Origin: Paraperibacillus marinus
GTDB lineage: Bacteria; Bacillota; Bacilli; Bacillales; DSM-1321
Length of the DNA stretch: 64,000 nucleotides
Reading direction: 5' to 3'
Assembly (NCBI RefSeq): GCF_046237605.1
Contig: NZ_CP143542.1
Span: forward strand, 4,154,001 to 4,218,000
Within the stretch, counting starts at the first letter, position 1, and each line of letters begins with the position of its first letter. The position numbers and the translations under genes are program-made. Positions 14,906 through 26,198 of this stretch are shown here, piece after piece. The notes beneath the pieces are model-generated. The model was not told the origin of the DNA, made no database searches, and saw nothing but the letters and a program-made list of their open reading frames with translations.

Positions 14906-16433
14906 CCCCTGCCACCTCCAAGTCCTGCCATGATGAAATCGACCGTATCTTTGAGCGGTGAACCCAGGACTGCAGGATACACCCCAATCAGGATGACTGC
15001 TGCGGTCAGGACCAGTGCAGGCACCCATTCAAGCTCGCTTATGTCAGCAACCGCTCCCTTCCTGACGGCGACACCTTTTTTCCCAAAATTTATGCCCATG
15101 ACCGCCCTGAGCAGATAAACAGCGGTCAGGATGATCCCAAGCGCACCGATGGCGGCAAGCAGCGGATCTCTTTTAAAAAGTCCGAGGAAGGCAAGGAACT
15201 CGCTCACAAAGCCCGACATGCCCGGAAGGCCGAGTGAGGCCAGCGCTCCCGCCAGGAGAAACCCTGCAGTAACCGGCATGGCCTGTGACAAACCGCCGAG
15301 TGTGATGAGGGATGTAGTCTGCAGGCGCTCATACATGACACTTACCAGGAAGAACAGAAGAGCAGCGATCAAACCGTGGGATATGACCTGGAAGGCTGCT
15401 CCCTGCAGGCCGGATTCGTTCAGGGCACCAAGCCCGATCAGCACGATTCCCATATGCGATATGGAAGAATAAGCGAGCACCAGCTTGAATTCCCTCTGAA
15501 TCATGGCAAGGAATGCCCCGTACAGGAGGTTGATCACCCCAAGGACCGAGATGATGACCGCCAGCTCCTTGAATTGCTGCGGGAAGATCCCCATGCCAAA
15601 GCGGATCAAGCCAAAGGCGCCAATTTTCAGGAGGATGCCGGCATGGAGCATGACGATCGCCGGAGGTGCCTGTACATGGACCCTCAGCATCCAGGTATGG
15701 AGCGGGAATATCGGCAGTTTCACCCCAAAGGCGACGAGAAGGGCAGCCAGCAGGCCGTATTTCATTCCTTCCGTGATCGGAGAAACCAGCTCTGCTCCAT
15801 CGGTATTCATCAAATACCTCAGCCCATCAATATTAGAGGTCCCAGTACGGGCAAACAGCACAATAATCGCGATCAGCAGGACGGCCGAGCCGAGGCCATT
15901 ATAGATCAGAAAGCTGTATGCCGCTTTCTCTTTTTCAGCATAGCCCCACTTCCCGATCAGGAAGAAAGCGGGGATGAGGGTGATTTCGAAAAAGATAAAG
16001 AATAATATCAGATTCTGGGCCATGAAAACTCCCAGCATGCCGGCCTCAAGCACAAGGAACAGCAGGAAGTAGCCCTTCCACTCTTTTTTTATATGAAGGG
16101 AAGCAATGGCCGCAAGCGTCGAGAGCAGGGCGGTCAGAAGCACCATAAGAAGCGAGAAGCCATCAAGTGCGAGCTCATAGTCCACAGCAAACAGTCCCGA
16201 TTGGGCAGCCCCTGCATTCCCAAGCTGGATCCAGGAAGTTTTTACAGAAAAAAGATCCAGCCTTCCGCCCCCGAGAAAATGGCCGTACAGATAAAAGGAC
16301 AACAGCAGCGGCAGAAGCGTTCCAAAAATTCCTGCGGCCTTCAATGCCGCTTCCTTCTCTCGCGGTATGAAAATGAGAGCTATCATGCCGAGCAGCGGGG
16401 AAAAGATGACAATTGATAAAAAGCTGTCCAGCA

Positions 16434-16437
<4 letters not shown>
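14902..16437 (-). CDS. nuoM: NADH-quinone oxidoreductase subunit M
   Basis: A 511-residue Mrp-type antiporter-like subunit of the complex I membrane arm. Family marks are FFIFFEITLIPAFFLIGKWG (TM5 Glu), GVKLPIFPLHTWMLRVHVQA (channel Lys) and LVLAYSSISHMGIVLIGLGA. It overlaps nuoL by 4 bases and nuoN by 4 bases (ATGA both times), indicating translational coupling. It pumps protons together with NuoL and NuoN. Confidence 0.97.
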
Positions 16438-18299
<1,862 letters not shown>

Positions 18300-18369
18300 G
18301 GCCAAATCCCCTTTTCATTTCCGAAGGCCTAAAAATCCTTCTTGATGAATCTTCATCTATCTATCCGGC

Positions 18370-18684
18370 TCAGCCCTTCAGCTGATCCATTTCATCCACA
18401 TTCACCGTTTTCCGGCGATTGTAAAGCATCATCAAAATGGCAAGTCCCACTGCCGCTTCCGCAGCTGCCACCGAGATCGTGAACAGCGTAAAGATCTGCC
18501 CTGACAGCGATGGGGTGAAGCCGAGTTTTGAGAAGGCAACCAGGTTGATATTGACCGCATTCAGCATCAATTCGATCGATATGAGGACAATGACCGCATT
18601 CCTCTTCGTCAAGGCGCCGTATAAGCCAATGCAAAACAAAATCAGCGCAAGCACCAGATATCCAGACAGCGGTATACTTGTCAT
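18370..18684 (-). CDS. nuoK: NADH-quinone oxidoreductase subunit K
   Basis: A 104-residue protein with three transmembrane helices, the usual size for NuoK. The conserved Glu-containing helix 2 and 3 segments AVIVLISIELMLNAVNINLV and TISVAAAEAAVGLAILMMLY carry the two membrane glutamates that are essential for proton translocation in known NuoK. The ATG overlaps the nuoJ stop (ATGA). Confidence 0.96.
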   Translation of the reverse strand: MTSIPLSGYLVLALILFCIGLYGALTKRNAVIVLISIELMLNAVNINLVAFSKLGFTPSLSGQIFTLFTISVAAAEAAVGLAILMMLYNRRKTVNVDEMDQLKG

Positions 18685-19202
18685 GAATCCCCCTCCTGTT
18701 CATCCCTATCCTTTTTGGCAAGCACAATAGCCCCGATCAGGGCAGCGAGCAGTAAAACCGATGTGATTTCAAACGGTATCACATGCTTTGAAAACAATTC
18801 GATTCCGATCTGCCTTGTGTTGTCCTCATGAAGCTTCGATTCCTGGACAGGGATATCCAGGTTGTAGATCCCCATATACATGGCCAGTCCGAACCCCACC
18901 ACCGCTGCCAGGATCAGCCCTTTTTTCAATAATCCGGACTTCCTTGCGCCGCTGTCGTCATGGCGTGTCAGCATGATGCCGAACAGCATGATGATCGTGA
19001 TGGCACCTGAGTAAATAAGGATTTGGACGGCCGCCGCAAATTCAGCCGACAGCAGGACGAACAATCCGGCTATGCTGACAAAGGTCAGGACGAGCGCGAT
19101 CACCATATGGACGACCTTTGTAAGATTGATCAGCAGCAGTCCGCCGGCTAAGGCTGCACCTGAAAGCAGGAAGAAGGCAACCCATTCTCCGGAGAAACTC
19201 AT
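18681..19202 (-). CDS. nuoJ: NADH-quinone oxidoreductase subunit J
   Basis: A 173-residue membrane subunit with five predicted helices. Family signature: the third-helix segment VQILIYSGAITIIMLFGIML, which contains the pi-bulge of NuoJ. It links the quinone-site subunits to the proton pumps. It overlaps nuoI and nuoK by 4 bases each (ATGA). Confidence 0.95.
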   Translation of the reverse strand: MSFSGEWVAFFLLSGAALAGGLLLINLTKVVHMVIALVLTFVSIAGLFVLLSAEFAAAVQILIYSGAITIIMLFGIMLTRHDDSGARKSGLLKKGLILAAVVGFGLAMYMGIYNLDIPVQESKLHEDNTRQIGIELFSKHVIPFEITSVLLLAALIGAIVLAKKDRDEQEGDS

Positions 19203-19627
19203 GGCTTATTCACCGCCCTGATGTTCTCATCATTTTCATCCAGCCATTCCAGGTTCTTGAACAGCTGATCCCGGCTGTACACGGCCAGCTCAAAGTTATT
19301 GGTCATGATGATAGCCTCGGTCGGGCACACCTCTGTGCAAAGATCACATAAAATGCAGATTTCAAAATTGATATCATACGTATCTATGATTTTTCCTTTT
19401 TTCGCCGGATCCGGATGTTTCTTGCCTGTGAGCTGGATGCAGTCCGTCGGGCAGATATTGGAGCATTGATTGCAGACGATGCATTTCTCCGGGTAAAACT
19501 TCTGGATGCCGCGAAAACGGTCAGGCAGGGGCAGCGGCTCATTCGGGTAGTCATAGGTCATCTTTTTCCGGGTCAGGTTCTTCAGTGTATACTTGAAGCC
19601 TTTGGCCAATCCAAGCATGATGTTCAT
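19199..19627 (-). CDS. nuoI: NADH-quinone oxidoreductase subunit I (2x[4Fe-4S])
   Basis: A 142-residue ferredoxin-like subunit with two complete cluster motifs, CIVCNQCSNICP and CILCDLCTEVCP, each of the CxxCxxCxxxCP type. It carries the N6a/N6b clusters that feed electrons towards N2 in NuoB. It is shorter than the E. coli subunit, which is usual for Bacillus. The ATG at 19625-19627 lies only one base after AAGGGGG; the fourth codon (ATG at 19616-19618) has better spacing and may be the true start. It overlaps nuoJ as ATGA. Confidence 0.95.
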   Translation of the reverse strand: MNIMLGLAKGFKYTLKNLTRKKMTYDYPNEPLPLPDRFRGIQKFYPEKCIVCNQCSNICPTDCIQLTGKKHPDPAKKGKIIDTYDINFEICILCDLCTEVCPTEAIIMTNNFELAVYSRDQLFKNLEWLDENDENIRAVNKP

Positions 19628-19670
19628 TCCCCCTTCAAACGGCAGGCGTACCGGCCAAATTTTTGTTCTG

Positions 19671-20678
19671 TTACAAGGCTTTAATCAGTTCCTTCACAAC
19701 GGCTGTCAGGAAAATATTGAAGAGAGCCGCTGGAAGCAGAACCTTCCACCCAAACTCCATCAATTGATCAGCACGCAGACGCGGCAGGGTCACCCTGATC
19801 CAGATCAGTACAAACACCACCACGCTGAACTTCAGGCTGAACCACACGGCCGCAGGGATGATGTCGAGGAATGGGAGCGGACCCCAGCCTCCCAGGAAAA
19901 GAACAGTGGTCAGGGACGCCATCGCAAAAAGGTATACATATTCACTAAGCATGAAAAACGCCCAGCGGAAACCCGAATATTCGACATGGAAGCCTGCCAC
20001 AAGCTCAGATTCCGCTTCCGGCAGGTCAAAGGGAGTCCGGTTGAGCTCGGCTATCGAAGCAATGATGAATATGATGAAGCCAAGCGGCTGCTTTAAGATA
20101 AACCAGCCATTACTCTGGGCTGCCACGATCTCATTCAGGTTCAGGCTGCCAGCAAGCAGAATCACGCCAAGCACGGACATCACCAGCGGGATTTCATAGG
20201 AAATCATCTGGGCGGCTGCCCGCATCCCTCCAAGGAGGGCGTATTTATTATTGGAAGCCCATCCGCCTGCCACTATGCCGACCGTGGATAGTCCGGAAAT
20301 GGCGATATAATAGAGCAGCCCGATTCCGATATCGGCAAATTGAAGCTGATCTGTAAAAGGAATGACGGCCACAACCATAAAGGCCGGAGCAAAGGCGATG
20401 ACCGGCGCCAGGATGAACAGCGTCCTGTCGGCAAGCTTTGGGATCGTATCTTCCTTGATTAATAGCTTCAGGACATCGGCCACGGTCTGCAAAAGCCCGA
20501 AACGGCCGCCTACCTGATTCGGCCCCTGCCTGAGCTGCATGAAGCCCATCACCTTCCGTTCGGCAAGAATGGCATATGTCACAAATCCCAGAATCACCAG
20601 GAGGAAGACTGTCGCCAGCAGAAAAAAGATGCCAAAGTTTAAAAATCCGGGACTCGATTGCAGCAATTCCTGCACCAT
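19671..20678 (-). CDS. nuoH: NADH-quinone oxidoreductase subunit H
   Basis: A 335-residue membrane subunit that forms most of the quinone chamber. Conserved blocks are AERKVMGFMQLRQGPNQVGG, the acidic loop AELNRTPFDLPEAESELVAG and WIRVTLPRLRADQLMEFGWK. Eight hydrophobic helices are visible. It overlaps nuoD by one base (TGATG). A 43-base gap follows before nuoI. Confidence 0.97.
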   Translation of the reverse strand: MVQELLQSSPGFLNFGIFFLLATVFLLVILGFVTYAILAERKVMGFMQLRQGPNQVGGRFGLLQTVADVLKLLIKEDTIPKLADRTLFILAPVIAFAPAFMVVAVIPFTDQLQFADIGIGLLYYIAISGLSTVGIVAGGWASNNKYALLGGMRAAAQMISYEIPLVMSVLGVILLAGSLNLNEIVAAQSNGWFILKQPLGFIIFIIASIAELNRTPFDLPEAESELVAGFHVEYSGFRWAFFMLSEYVYLFAMASLTTVLFLGGWGPLPFLDIIPAAVWFSLKFSVVVFVLIWIRVTLPRLRADQLMEFGWKVLLPAALFNIFLTAVVKELIKAL

Positions 20679-21778
20679 CAGCCGTCCACCTCCCCGAGTA
20701 CAATATCGATGGCACCAAGGATGGTGATCAGATTAGCCATGTTCTCCCCCTTTAAAAGCTTAGGCAGGATCTGCAGATTGTAAAAGGACGGCCGCCTGAA
20801 CTTCAGACGATACGGCTCCTTCTTTCCTTCGCTTGCGATAAAACATCCAATTTCACCCCTCGGCGACTCAATGCGGACATAGGCCTCGCCCTTGGGAGCC
20901 TTGATGATCTTCGGCACCTTCGCCATGATTTCCCCTTCAGCCGGGAATTGTCCGGCCGCCTGTTCAATGATCTTCAGGCTCTCCACAATCTCCTCCATCC
21001 GGCATTCATAGCGGGCCCAGGCATCTCCACCGGTCCTGACCGGCACATCAAAATCAAAACGGTCATAAATGGAATAAGGTTCGTCTTTCCTCAAGTCCCA
21101 TTTCTCCCCCGTACAGCGGAGGTTCGCTCCGCTCAGGGAATAGGCCACCGCTTCTTCCCGGCTGTATCTGCCGACACCTTTTACCCGCTTCATGAAAATC
21201 TCGTTCCCCGTGACGAGCTGGTGATAGCCCTTCAGCTGCTCCCTCATATAAGGAACAAACTCTTTTACCTTATCAATCCAGCCATCTGGCGCATCCCATT
21301 TCACACCGCCGACACGCATATAATTAAAAGTCAGCCTGGCACCCGATAACTCCGTGAGCAGGTTGATGATCATCTCCCTTTCCCTGAATGCATAGAGAAA
21401 AGGGCTCACTGCGCCAATATCCAGGAGATACGTCCCCCACCAGACCAGATGGCTCGCGATTCTCCCAAGTTCCATGGAGAGCACCCGCAGATACTCGGCC
21501 CTGTCCGGGACCTTGATGTCCATCATCGTTTCGACCGCATGGCAGAGCACATAGTTATTGGTCATCGCTGAAAGATAATCCATGCGGTCCGTATAAGGGA
21601 TAATCTGCGTATACTGCAGATCCTCCGCAAGCTTCTCTGTTCCGCGATGCAGATAGCCGATGACCGGTTCAGCTTCTTTAATGATTTCTCCGTCAATTTT
21701 TATAACCAGCCGGAACACCCCATGTGTACTCGGATGCTGGGGTCCGACATTCAACAGCATCTCTTCAGTGCGGATCAT
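20678..21778 (-). CDS. nuoD: NADH-quinone oxidoreductase subunit D
   Basis: A 366-residue 49-kDa-type subunit related to [NiFe] hydrogenase large subunits. It begins MIRTEEMLLNVGPQHPSTHG, the quinone-site loop with the conserved His, and has the motif ERILSMELGRIASHLVWWG in the variant EYLRVLSMELGRIASHLVWW. NuoD is separate from NuoC, unlike the NuoCD fusion of E. coli. It starts 2 bases after the nuoC stop (TAGCCATG). Confidence 0.97.
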   Translation of the reverse strand: MIRTEEMLLNVGPQHPSTHGVFRLVIKIDGEIIKEAEPVIGYLHRGTEKLAEDLQYTQIIPYTDRMDYLSAMTNNYVLCHAVETMMDIKVPDRAEYLRVLSMELGRIASHLVWWGTYLLDIGAVSPFLYAFREREMIINLLTELSGARLTFNYMRVGGVKWDAPDGWIDKVKEFVPYMREQLKGYHQLVTGNEIFMKRVKGVGRYSREEAVAYSLSGANLRCTGEKWDLRKDEPYSIYDRFDFDVPVRTGGDAWARYECRMEEIVESLKIIEQAAGQFPAEGEIMAKVPKIIKAPKGEAYVRIESPRGEIGCFIASEGKKEPYRLKFRRPSFYNLQILPKLLKGENMANLITILGAIDIVLGEVDG

Positions 21779-21780
21779 GG

Positions 21781-23145
21781 CTATACCTCCACATCATACG
21801 GTTCATAATCCTTCCGGAGCGGAAAACCGACCCAGTCCTCACCGAGCAGAATCCGCTTCAGGTCCGGATGGCCCTTGAAGAAAATGCCCAGCAGATCATA
21901 GGCTTCACTCTCCGGCCATGCGGCCCCGTGCCAGAGGGGAGCAAGCGATTCAATGGAAGGAGCCCCCCTGTTAAGCTTCACCTTCAAGGCAGCTGAATGG
22001 CGGTGCCTGTATGAAAACAGATGAACATACACTTCCATATGCGTTTCATAATCCGTTCCATGAAGCTCTGACAAATAATCAAATGCCAGCCCCTCATGCT
22101 CCTTCAGACACTGCGCTACCCTGAAATAAGTGCCCGGCTTGGCAACAAGAGTCGGAATTTCCTTGGAAAGGCTGTTAATATACGAATCTTCCAGTACATC
22201 ATTTCCGAGACTTTCCTGCAGTATGGTTATGTACCGATCCAGTACAGGCTGATTGACAGACAGCCCCTTTCCGGCGGCTTCGCCATCTTCTGTCCTGCCC
22301 GCTTTCGCCCTGGCAGCGGCGGCGGCCTTTGCTTTAGCAGCAGACGCTGCCTTTGCTTTTTCATCTCCTGAGACACCTGAAGATTCCCGGCCGCTCTTTG
22401 CGAGTGCAGCCGCTTTTGCTTTGGCAGCCGCCGCCGCTTTTCTTTTAGCTGCATCAAGGTCACTCTCGGGAGACGCTGAATCATTATCCAGCCGTTTCTT
22501 TTTTGCAAGTGCTGCAGCCTTAGCCTTCGCAGCAGCTGCCGCTTTTTTCTTCGCTAAATCTTCGGCGGGTTCTGATTCTGTTCCTGAAGCAGGTTCTGGG
22601 GTAGAGGTGCCTTCTGCGGTTTCCATACGTTTCTTCTTCGCAAGCGCAGCGGCTTTTGCCTTCGCGGCGGCTGCGGCTTTTTTCTTCGCTAAATCTTCGG
22701 CGGGTTCTGATTCTGTTTGTGATGCAGCTTCTGGGGTAGAGGTGCCTTCTGCGGTTTCCATCCGTTTCTTCTTCGCAAGCGCAGCCTCCTTTGCCTTTGC
22801 GGCGGCTGCGGCTTTTTTCTTTGCAAGGTCCAGATCTTCGGCGGGTTCTGATTCCGTTTCAGAAGCAGGTTCTGGGGTGAGGGTATCTTCTGCGGTTTCC
22901 ATACGTTTCTTCTTCGCAAGTGCGGCTGCTTTTGCTTTTGCGGCGGCTGCGGCTTTTTTCTTGGTTAATTCAAGTTCCGAGAGAGCTGCCGTAAGCTCCG
23001 GTCCGGCGGCATGATCAGTTTCCTCAGCCTGATGGCTGCTATCTGCCGCTTCCTTCGCTTTCTTCTTGGCAAGCGCGGCTGCCTTTGCCTTTGCAGCGGC
23101 TGCTGCCTTTTTCTTGGCGAGCTCCAGGTCTTTCTCATCAGCCAC
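21781..23145 (-). CDS. nuoC: NADH-quinone oxidoreductase subunit C with a long Ala/Lys repeat N-terminus
   Basis: The last ~155 residues (about 298-454) are the 30-kDa NuoC domain, with HLFSYRHRHSAALKVKLNRG, WPESEAYDLLGIFFKGHPDL and LLGEDWVGFPLRKDYEPYDV. The first ~290 residues are made of seven copies of an Ala/Lys block, KKKAAAAAKAKAAALAKKK or close variants (near residues 11, 62, 109, 153, 198, 234 and 263), separated by acidic Ser/Thr/Pro/Glu spacers. Three spacers are near-identical, giving a 135-bp DNA period. The blocks should be helical, highly charged and soluble. Extended Ala/Lys-rich NuoC N-termini are known to me from the B. cereus group, but the role is unknown. The start is GTG at 23143-23145 with AAGGTG upstream. 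NuoC bridges the peripheral arm to NuoD. Confidence 0.93.
   Translation of the reverse strand: MADEKDLELAKKKAAAAAKAKAAALAKKKAKEAADSSHQAEETDHAAGPELTAALSELELTKKKAAAAAKAKAAALAKKKRMETAEDTLTPEPASETESEPAEDLDLAKKKAAAAAKAKEAALAKKKRMETAEGTSTPEAASQTESEPAEDLAKKKAAAAAKAKAAALAKKKRMETAEGTSTPEPASGTESEPAEDLAKKKAAAAAKAKAAALAKKKRLDNDSASPESDLDAAKRKAAAAAKAKAAALAKSGRESSGVSGDEKAKAASAAKAKAAAAARAKAGRTEDGEAAGKGLSVNQPVLDRYITILQESLGNDVLEDSYINSLSKEIPTLVAKPGTYFRVAQCLKEHEGLAFDYLSELHGTDYETHMEVYVHLFSYRHRHSAALKVKLNRGAPSIESLAPLWHGAAWPESEAYDLLGIFFKGHPDLKRILLGEDWVGFPLRKDYEPYDVEV
22285..23130 (-). repeat. tandem Ala/Lys-coding repeats inside nuoC
   Basis: The coding DNA repeats with a 135-bp period over at least three units (period measured between 22547, 22682 and 22817), each encoding DLAKKK-AAAAAKAKAAALAKKK-type helices plus an ETAEGTSTPE-type acidic linker. 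Flanking units are more diverged. The high similarity at the DNA level suggests recent expansion and makes the array prone to length change. Confidence 0.88.
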
Positions 23146-23147
23146 GA

Positions 23148-23660
23148 TCAGATCACCTTCTTCCCGGTTTTAGCCTCGTAGCGTATCTTCTCTTTCAACT
23201 TATTAATCCCGTATATCAGTGCTGCCGGATTCGGAGGGCAGCCGGGTATGTATACATCAACAGGAACGATCTGATCGACACCTTTAACGACCGCGTAGGA
23301 TTTTACATAAGGCCCGCCTGCGGTTGCACAGGAACCCATGGCAATGACCCATTTAGGCTCCGGCATCTGGTCATACAGCCTCCGGAGGACCGGTGCCATT
23401 TTTTTCGTCACGGTGCCGGATACGATCATGACATCCGACTGGCGGGGCGAAGTCCTAAAGAAGGATCCAAACCGGTCCAGGTCGTAATGGGATGAACCGA
23501 CGCCCATCATCTCAATGGCACAGCAGGCAAGGCCAAAGGTCATCGGCCATAATGAATTGCTCCTGGCCCATGCCTTGATCTGCTCAAGCGTTGCCATAAA
23601 CACATTTCTTCTCAGCTCTTCCATTTCTGCGGGGGTCAGCCCCTCCAGGGTTACATCCAT
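23148..23660 (-). CDS. nuoB: NADH-quinone oxidoreductase subunit B (N2 cluster)
   Basis: A 170-residue 20-kDa-type subunit. The N2 [4Fe-4S] ligands are visible as the tandem-Cys motif TFGLACCAIEMM, the Cys in GSCATAGGPY and the Cys in IPGCPPNP. N2 is the terminal cluster that reduces quinone. It overlaps the end of nuoA by 10 bases and is followed by nuoC after 2 bases. Confidence 0.97.
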   Translation of the reverse strand: MDVTLEGLTPAEMEELRRNVFMATLEQIKAWARSNSLWPMTFGLACCAIEMMGVGSSHYDLDRFGSFFRTSPRQSDVMIVSGTVTKKMAPVLRRLYDQMPEPKWVIAMGSCATAGGPYVKSYAVVKGVDQIVPVDVYIPGCPPNPAALIYGINKLKEKIRYEAKTGKKVI

Positions 23661-24016
23661 TTCAACACCTTCTTCTTCCAGGCATAAATCAAACCGATAG
23701 CAAGCATGACCATGAAAATCAGCATTTCAATCAGGGCAAAAACACCTAATTGATCATAGGCCACGGCCCATGGATACAGAAACACGGTCTCTACATCAAA
23801 AATGACAAACATCAGGGCAAAAATATAGTACCTGACATTAAATTGAATCCTGGAATCATGAAAAGGCTCAATCCCGCTTTCATAGGTTGTATATTTAGCA
23901 TCATCCGGTTTATGCGGCCTGAGCATCTTACCCAAAAACAGCGCCACGACAGGAAGCAAAATGCCGAGACACAGGAACACAAATACAATCAAATAACTAT
24001 TTTGATAGCTATTCAA
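23651..24016 (-). CDS. nuoA: NADH-quinone oxidoreductase subunit A
   Basis: A 121-residue membrane subunit with three helices and the conserved loop YTTYESGIEPFHDSRIQFNV (the known TMH1-2 loop near the quinone site) followed by YYIFALMFVIFDVETVFLYP. It is first in the operon. The start is a TTG at 24014-24016, with GGAGGT 11 bases upstream, a rather long spacing. The sigma-A promoter is at 24079-24107. Confidence 0.96.
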   Translation of the reverse strand: MNSYQNSYLIVFVFLCLGILLPVVALFLGKMLRPHKPDDAKYTTYESGIEPFHDSRIQFNVRYYIFALMFVIFDVETVFLYPWAVAYDQLGVFALIEMLIFMVMLAIGLIYAWKKKVLKWM

Positions 24017-24078
24017 CGCGGGTGCTAACCTCCATTGTTTAATAATTTTGAACTATCAAACTATTTGTAAACGTCTTC

Positions 24079-24107
24079 ATTATATCATTCTTATATAATA
24101 GTGTCGA
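24079..24107 (-). promoter_or_regulatory. sigma-A promoter of the nuo operon
   Basis: On the minus strand TCGACA (24102-24107), a 17-base spacer and TATAAT (24079-24084). One mismatch in the -35, none in the -10. It lies 63 bases upstream of the nuoA start and downstream of the atp operon terminator, so nuo is transcribed on its own. Confidence 0.85.
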
Positions 24108-24247
24108 TAAGGCGAAGATCCAATCTTTGGAAGAAGAAGCACTGGATTGTCCTCTCTTTTAGTGTATTGATTTTGTTTGGAAAGTAGCACTGTTTTGTGG
24201 AACCTGATCACAGGTGGAACCGTTCTTGCCCGATCTTGAAACTTCGT

Positions 24248-24279
24248 TAAAAAAACACCCCTCCAGATGTGGAGGGGTG
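24248..24279 (-). terminator. intrinsic terminator of the atp operon
   Basis: A 10-bp CACCCCTCCA / TGGAGGGGTG stem with a CATC loop on the minus strand, followed by TTTTTTT. It begins 7 bases after the atpC stop. Confidence 0.95.
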
Positions 24280-24285
24280 CTGGGA

Positions 24286-24690
24286 TTAGCCTTTACGTTC
24301 AGCTAAGGTTATGCGGTTGATGGCACGTCTCAGGGAAAGATCAGCACGTTTTGCATCGATGCTGTCGTTCTTGTCCTGGAGACGTTTTTCGGCGCGGGCT
24401 GCTGAAGCTTTCGCACGGGCAAGGTCAATATTATCAGCTCTTTCGGCAGATTGAGCGAGAATGGTGACTTTGTCTGGACGCACTTCAAGCAGTCCGCCGC
24501 TGACAGCGATAAATTCTGTGCTGCCGCCAGTCTTAAGGCGGACAGAACCGATTTGCAGCGGTGCAACCATAGGAATATGGCCGGGAAGGACACCCAGGTC
24601 CCCGCTTTGGGCTTTGGTGCTTACCATTTCAGCTTCTGCGTCATACACTGGGCCATCGGGAGTAACAACACTGACTTGTAACGTCTTCAT
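24286..24690 (-). CDS. atpC: ATP synthase F1 subunit epsilon
   Basis: A 134-residue epsilon subunit: an N-terminal beta-sandwich (MKTLQVSVVTPDGPVYDAEA, GDLGVLPGHIPMVAPLQIG) and a C-terminal two-helix hairpin (ARAKASAARAEKRLQDKND, RRAINRITLAE) that regulates ATPase activity in the known enzymes. It is last in the atp operon, 24 bases after atpD and followed by a strong terminator. Confidence 0.97.
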   Translation of the reverse strand: MKTLQVSVVTPDGPVYDAEAEMVSTKAQSGDLGVLPGHIPMVAPLQIGSVRLKTGGSTEFIAVSGGLLEVRPDKVTILAQSAERADNIDLARAKASAARAEKRLQDKNDSIDAKRADLSLRRAINRITLAERKG

Positions 24691-24714
24691 TTCATACCCT
24701 CCTAGGTCCCTAAC

Positions 24715-26124
24715 TTACGCCATTTGTTTTGCTTTTTCGATAACTTCTTCAATTCTTCCCACTAGGCGGAAAGCATCTTCCGGAAGGTCATCATATTTTC
24801 CTGCAAGAATGTCTTTGAAGCCTTTGACCGTTTCTTTAACAGGAACGTAAGAACCTTTTTGCCCCGTGAACTGTTCAGCCACGTGGAAGTTCTGAGATAA
24901 GAAGAATTGAATACGGCGTGCGCGGTGTACAATCAATTTATCCTCATCTGAAAGCTCGTCCATACCAAGGATCGCGATGATATCCTGAAGCTCTTTGTAA
25001 CGCTGCAGGGTCTGCTGTACCTGGCGGGCAATGCCGTAATGCTCTTCACCGACAACTTCAGGTGTAAGGGCACGGGAAGTTGAAGCAAGCGGATCCACCG
25101 CAGGGTAGATACCCATTTCTGTCAGTTTACGCTCAAGGTTGGTTGTTGCATCAAGGTGAGCGAATGTTGTGGCTGGAGCCGGATCTGTATAGTCATCCGC
25201 AGGAACGTAGATCGCCTGAATGGATGTTACGGAACCAACGTTTGTTGATGTGATACGTTCCTGAAGCTGACCCATCTCTGTTGCCAGTGTCGGCTGGTAA
25301 CCAACCGCAGACGGCATACGTCCGAGAAGGGCAGATACTTCAGAGCCCGCTTGTGTGAAACGGAAGATATTATCGATGAAGAAAAGAACATCCTGTCCTT
25401 GCTCATCACGGAAATATTCAGCCATTGTAAGACCTGTCAGGGCAACACGCATACGCGCGCCCGGCGGCTCATTCATCTGTCCGAATACCATTGCTGTTTT
25501 CTTGATAACGCCGGAATCGCTCATTTCGTGGAATAAGTCGTTTCCTTCACGTGTACGCTCACCAACACCAGCGAATACGGAGATACCGCCGTGCTCTTGA
25601 GCGATGTTATTGATAAGTTCCTGGATCAGTACAGTTTTACCTACACCTGCACCGCCGAACAAACCGATTTTTCCACCTTTGATATAAGGGGCAAGAAGGT
25701 CTACTACCTTAATTCCCGTTTCTAGGATTTCTACAGTTGTAGAAAGCTGTTCAAAGGCAGGAGCCTGTCTGTGGATCGGATCTCTGCGTGCTTCAGCACC
25801 GATTGGTGCATCAAGGTCGATATTTTCTCCCAATACGTTGAAAACACGGCCAAGAGTTACATCGCCTACCGGTACGGAAATCGGAGATCCTGTATCTGTT
25901 ACTGCCACTCCGCGGGTCAAGCCGTCTGTTGAGGCCATCGCTACGGTACGTACACTGTCATCACCTAAATGAAGGGCAACTTCGAGAGTTAGTTCGATTG
26001 CCACACCACTTTCAGTAGCAGCTTGGGAGATTGTTAGTGCGTTATAGAGTTGAGGAAGCTGGCCGCTTTCGAACTTAACGTCAACAACCGGACCCATAAC
26101 CTGGGTAACGCGTCCTATATTCAT
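24715..26124 (-). CDS. atpD: ATP synthase F1 subunit beta
   Basis: A 469-residue catalytic subunit. Walker A GLFGGAGVGKTVLIQELINN is near residues 150-165, the catalytic Glu region is GVGERTREGNDLFHEM, and Walker B is VLFFIDNIFRFTQAGSEVSA. It synthesises ATP at the alpha-beta interface using the proton motive force. It lies between atpG and atpC. Confidence 0.99.
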   Translation of the reverse strand: MNIGRVTQVMGPVVDVKFESGQLPQLYNALTISQAATESGVAIELTLEVALHLGDDSVRTVAMASTDGLTRGVAVTDTGSPISVPVGDVTLGRVFNVLGENIDLDAPIGAEARRDPIHRQAPAFEQLSTTVEILETGIKVVDLLAPYIKGGKIGLFGGAGVGKTVLIQELINNIAQEHGGISVFAGVGERTREGNDLFHEMSDSGVIKKTAMVFGQMNEPPGARMRVALTGLTMAEYFRDEQGQDVLFFIDNIFRFTQAGSEVSALLGRMPSAVGYQPTLATEMGQLQERITSTNVGSVTSIQAIYVPADDYTDPAPATTFAHLDATTNLERKLTEMGIYPAVDPLASTSRALTPEVVGEEHYGIARQVQQTLQRYKELQDIIAILGMDELSDEDKLIVHRARRIQFFLSQNFHVAEQFTGQKGSYVPVKETVKGFKDILAGKYDDLPEDAFRLVGRIEEVIEKAKQMA

Positions 26125-26198
26125 CGTTTTCCCTCCTATACATTACTAAGACGAACTATATATATGGGGAAGGAGCATCAGCCCCTTCTCCCTGTTGA

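Noticed and set aside
22253..23014. 253-residue plus-strand Ala/Phe/Ser-rich open frame
   Set aside because: Antisense of the nuoC repeat array; its low-complexity AFALAAAAAF pattern is a by-product of the Ala/Lys codons.
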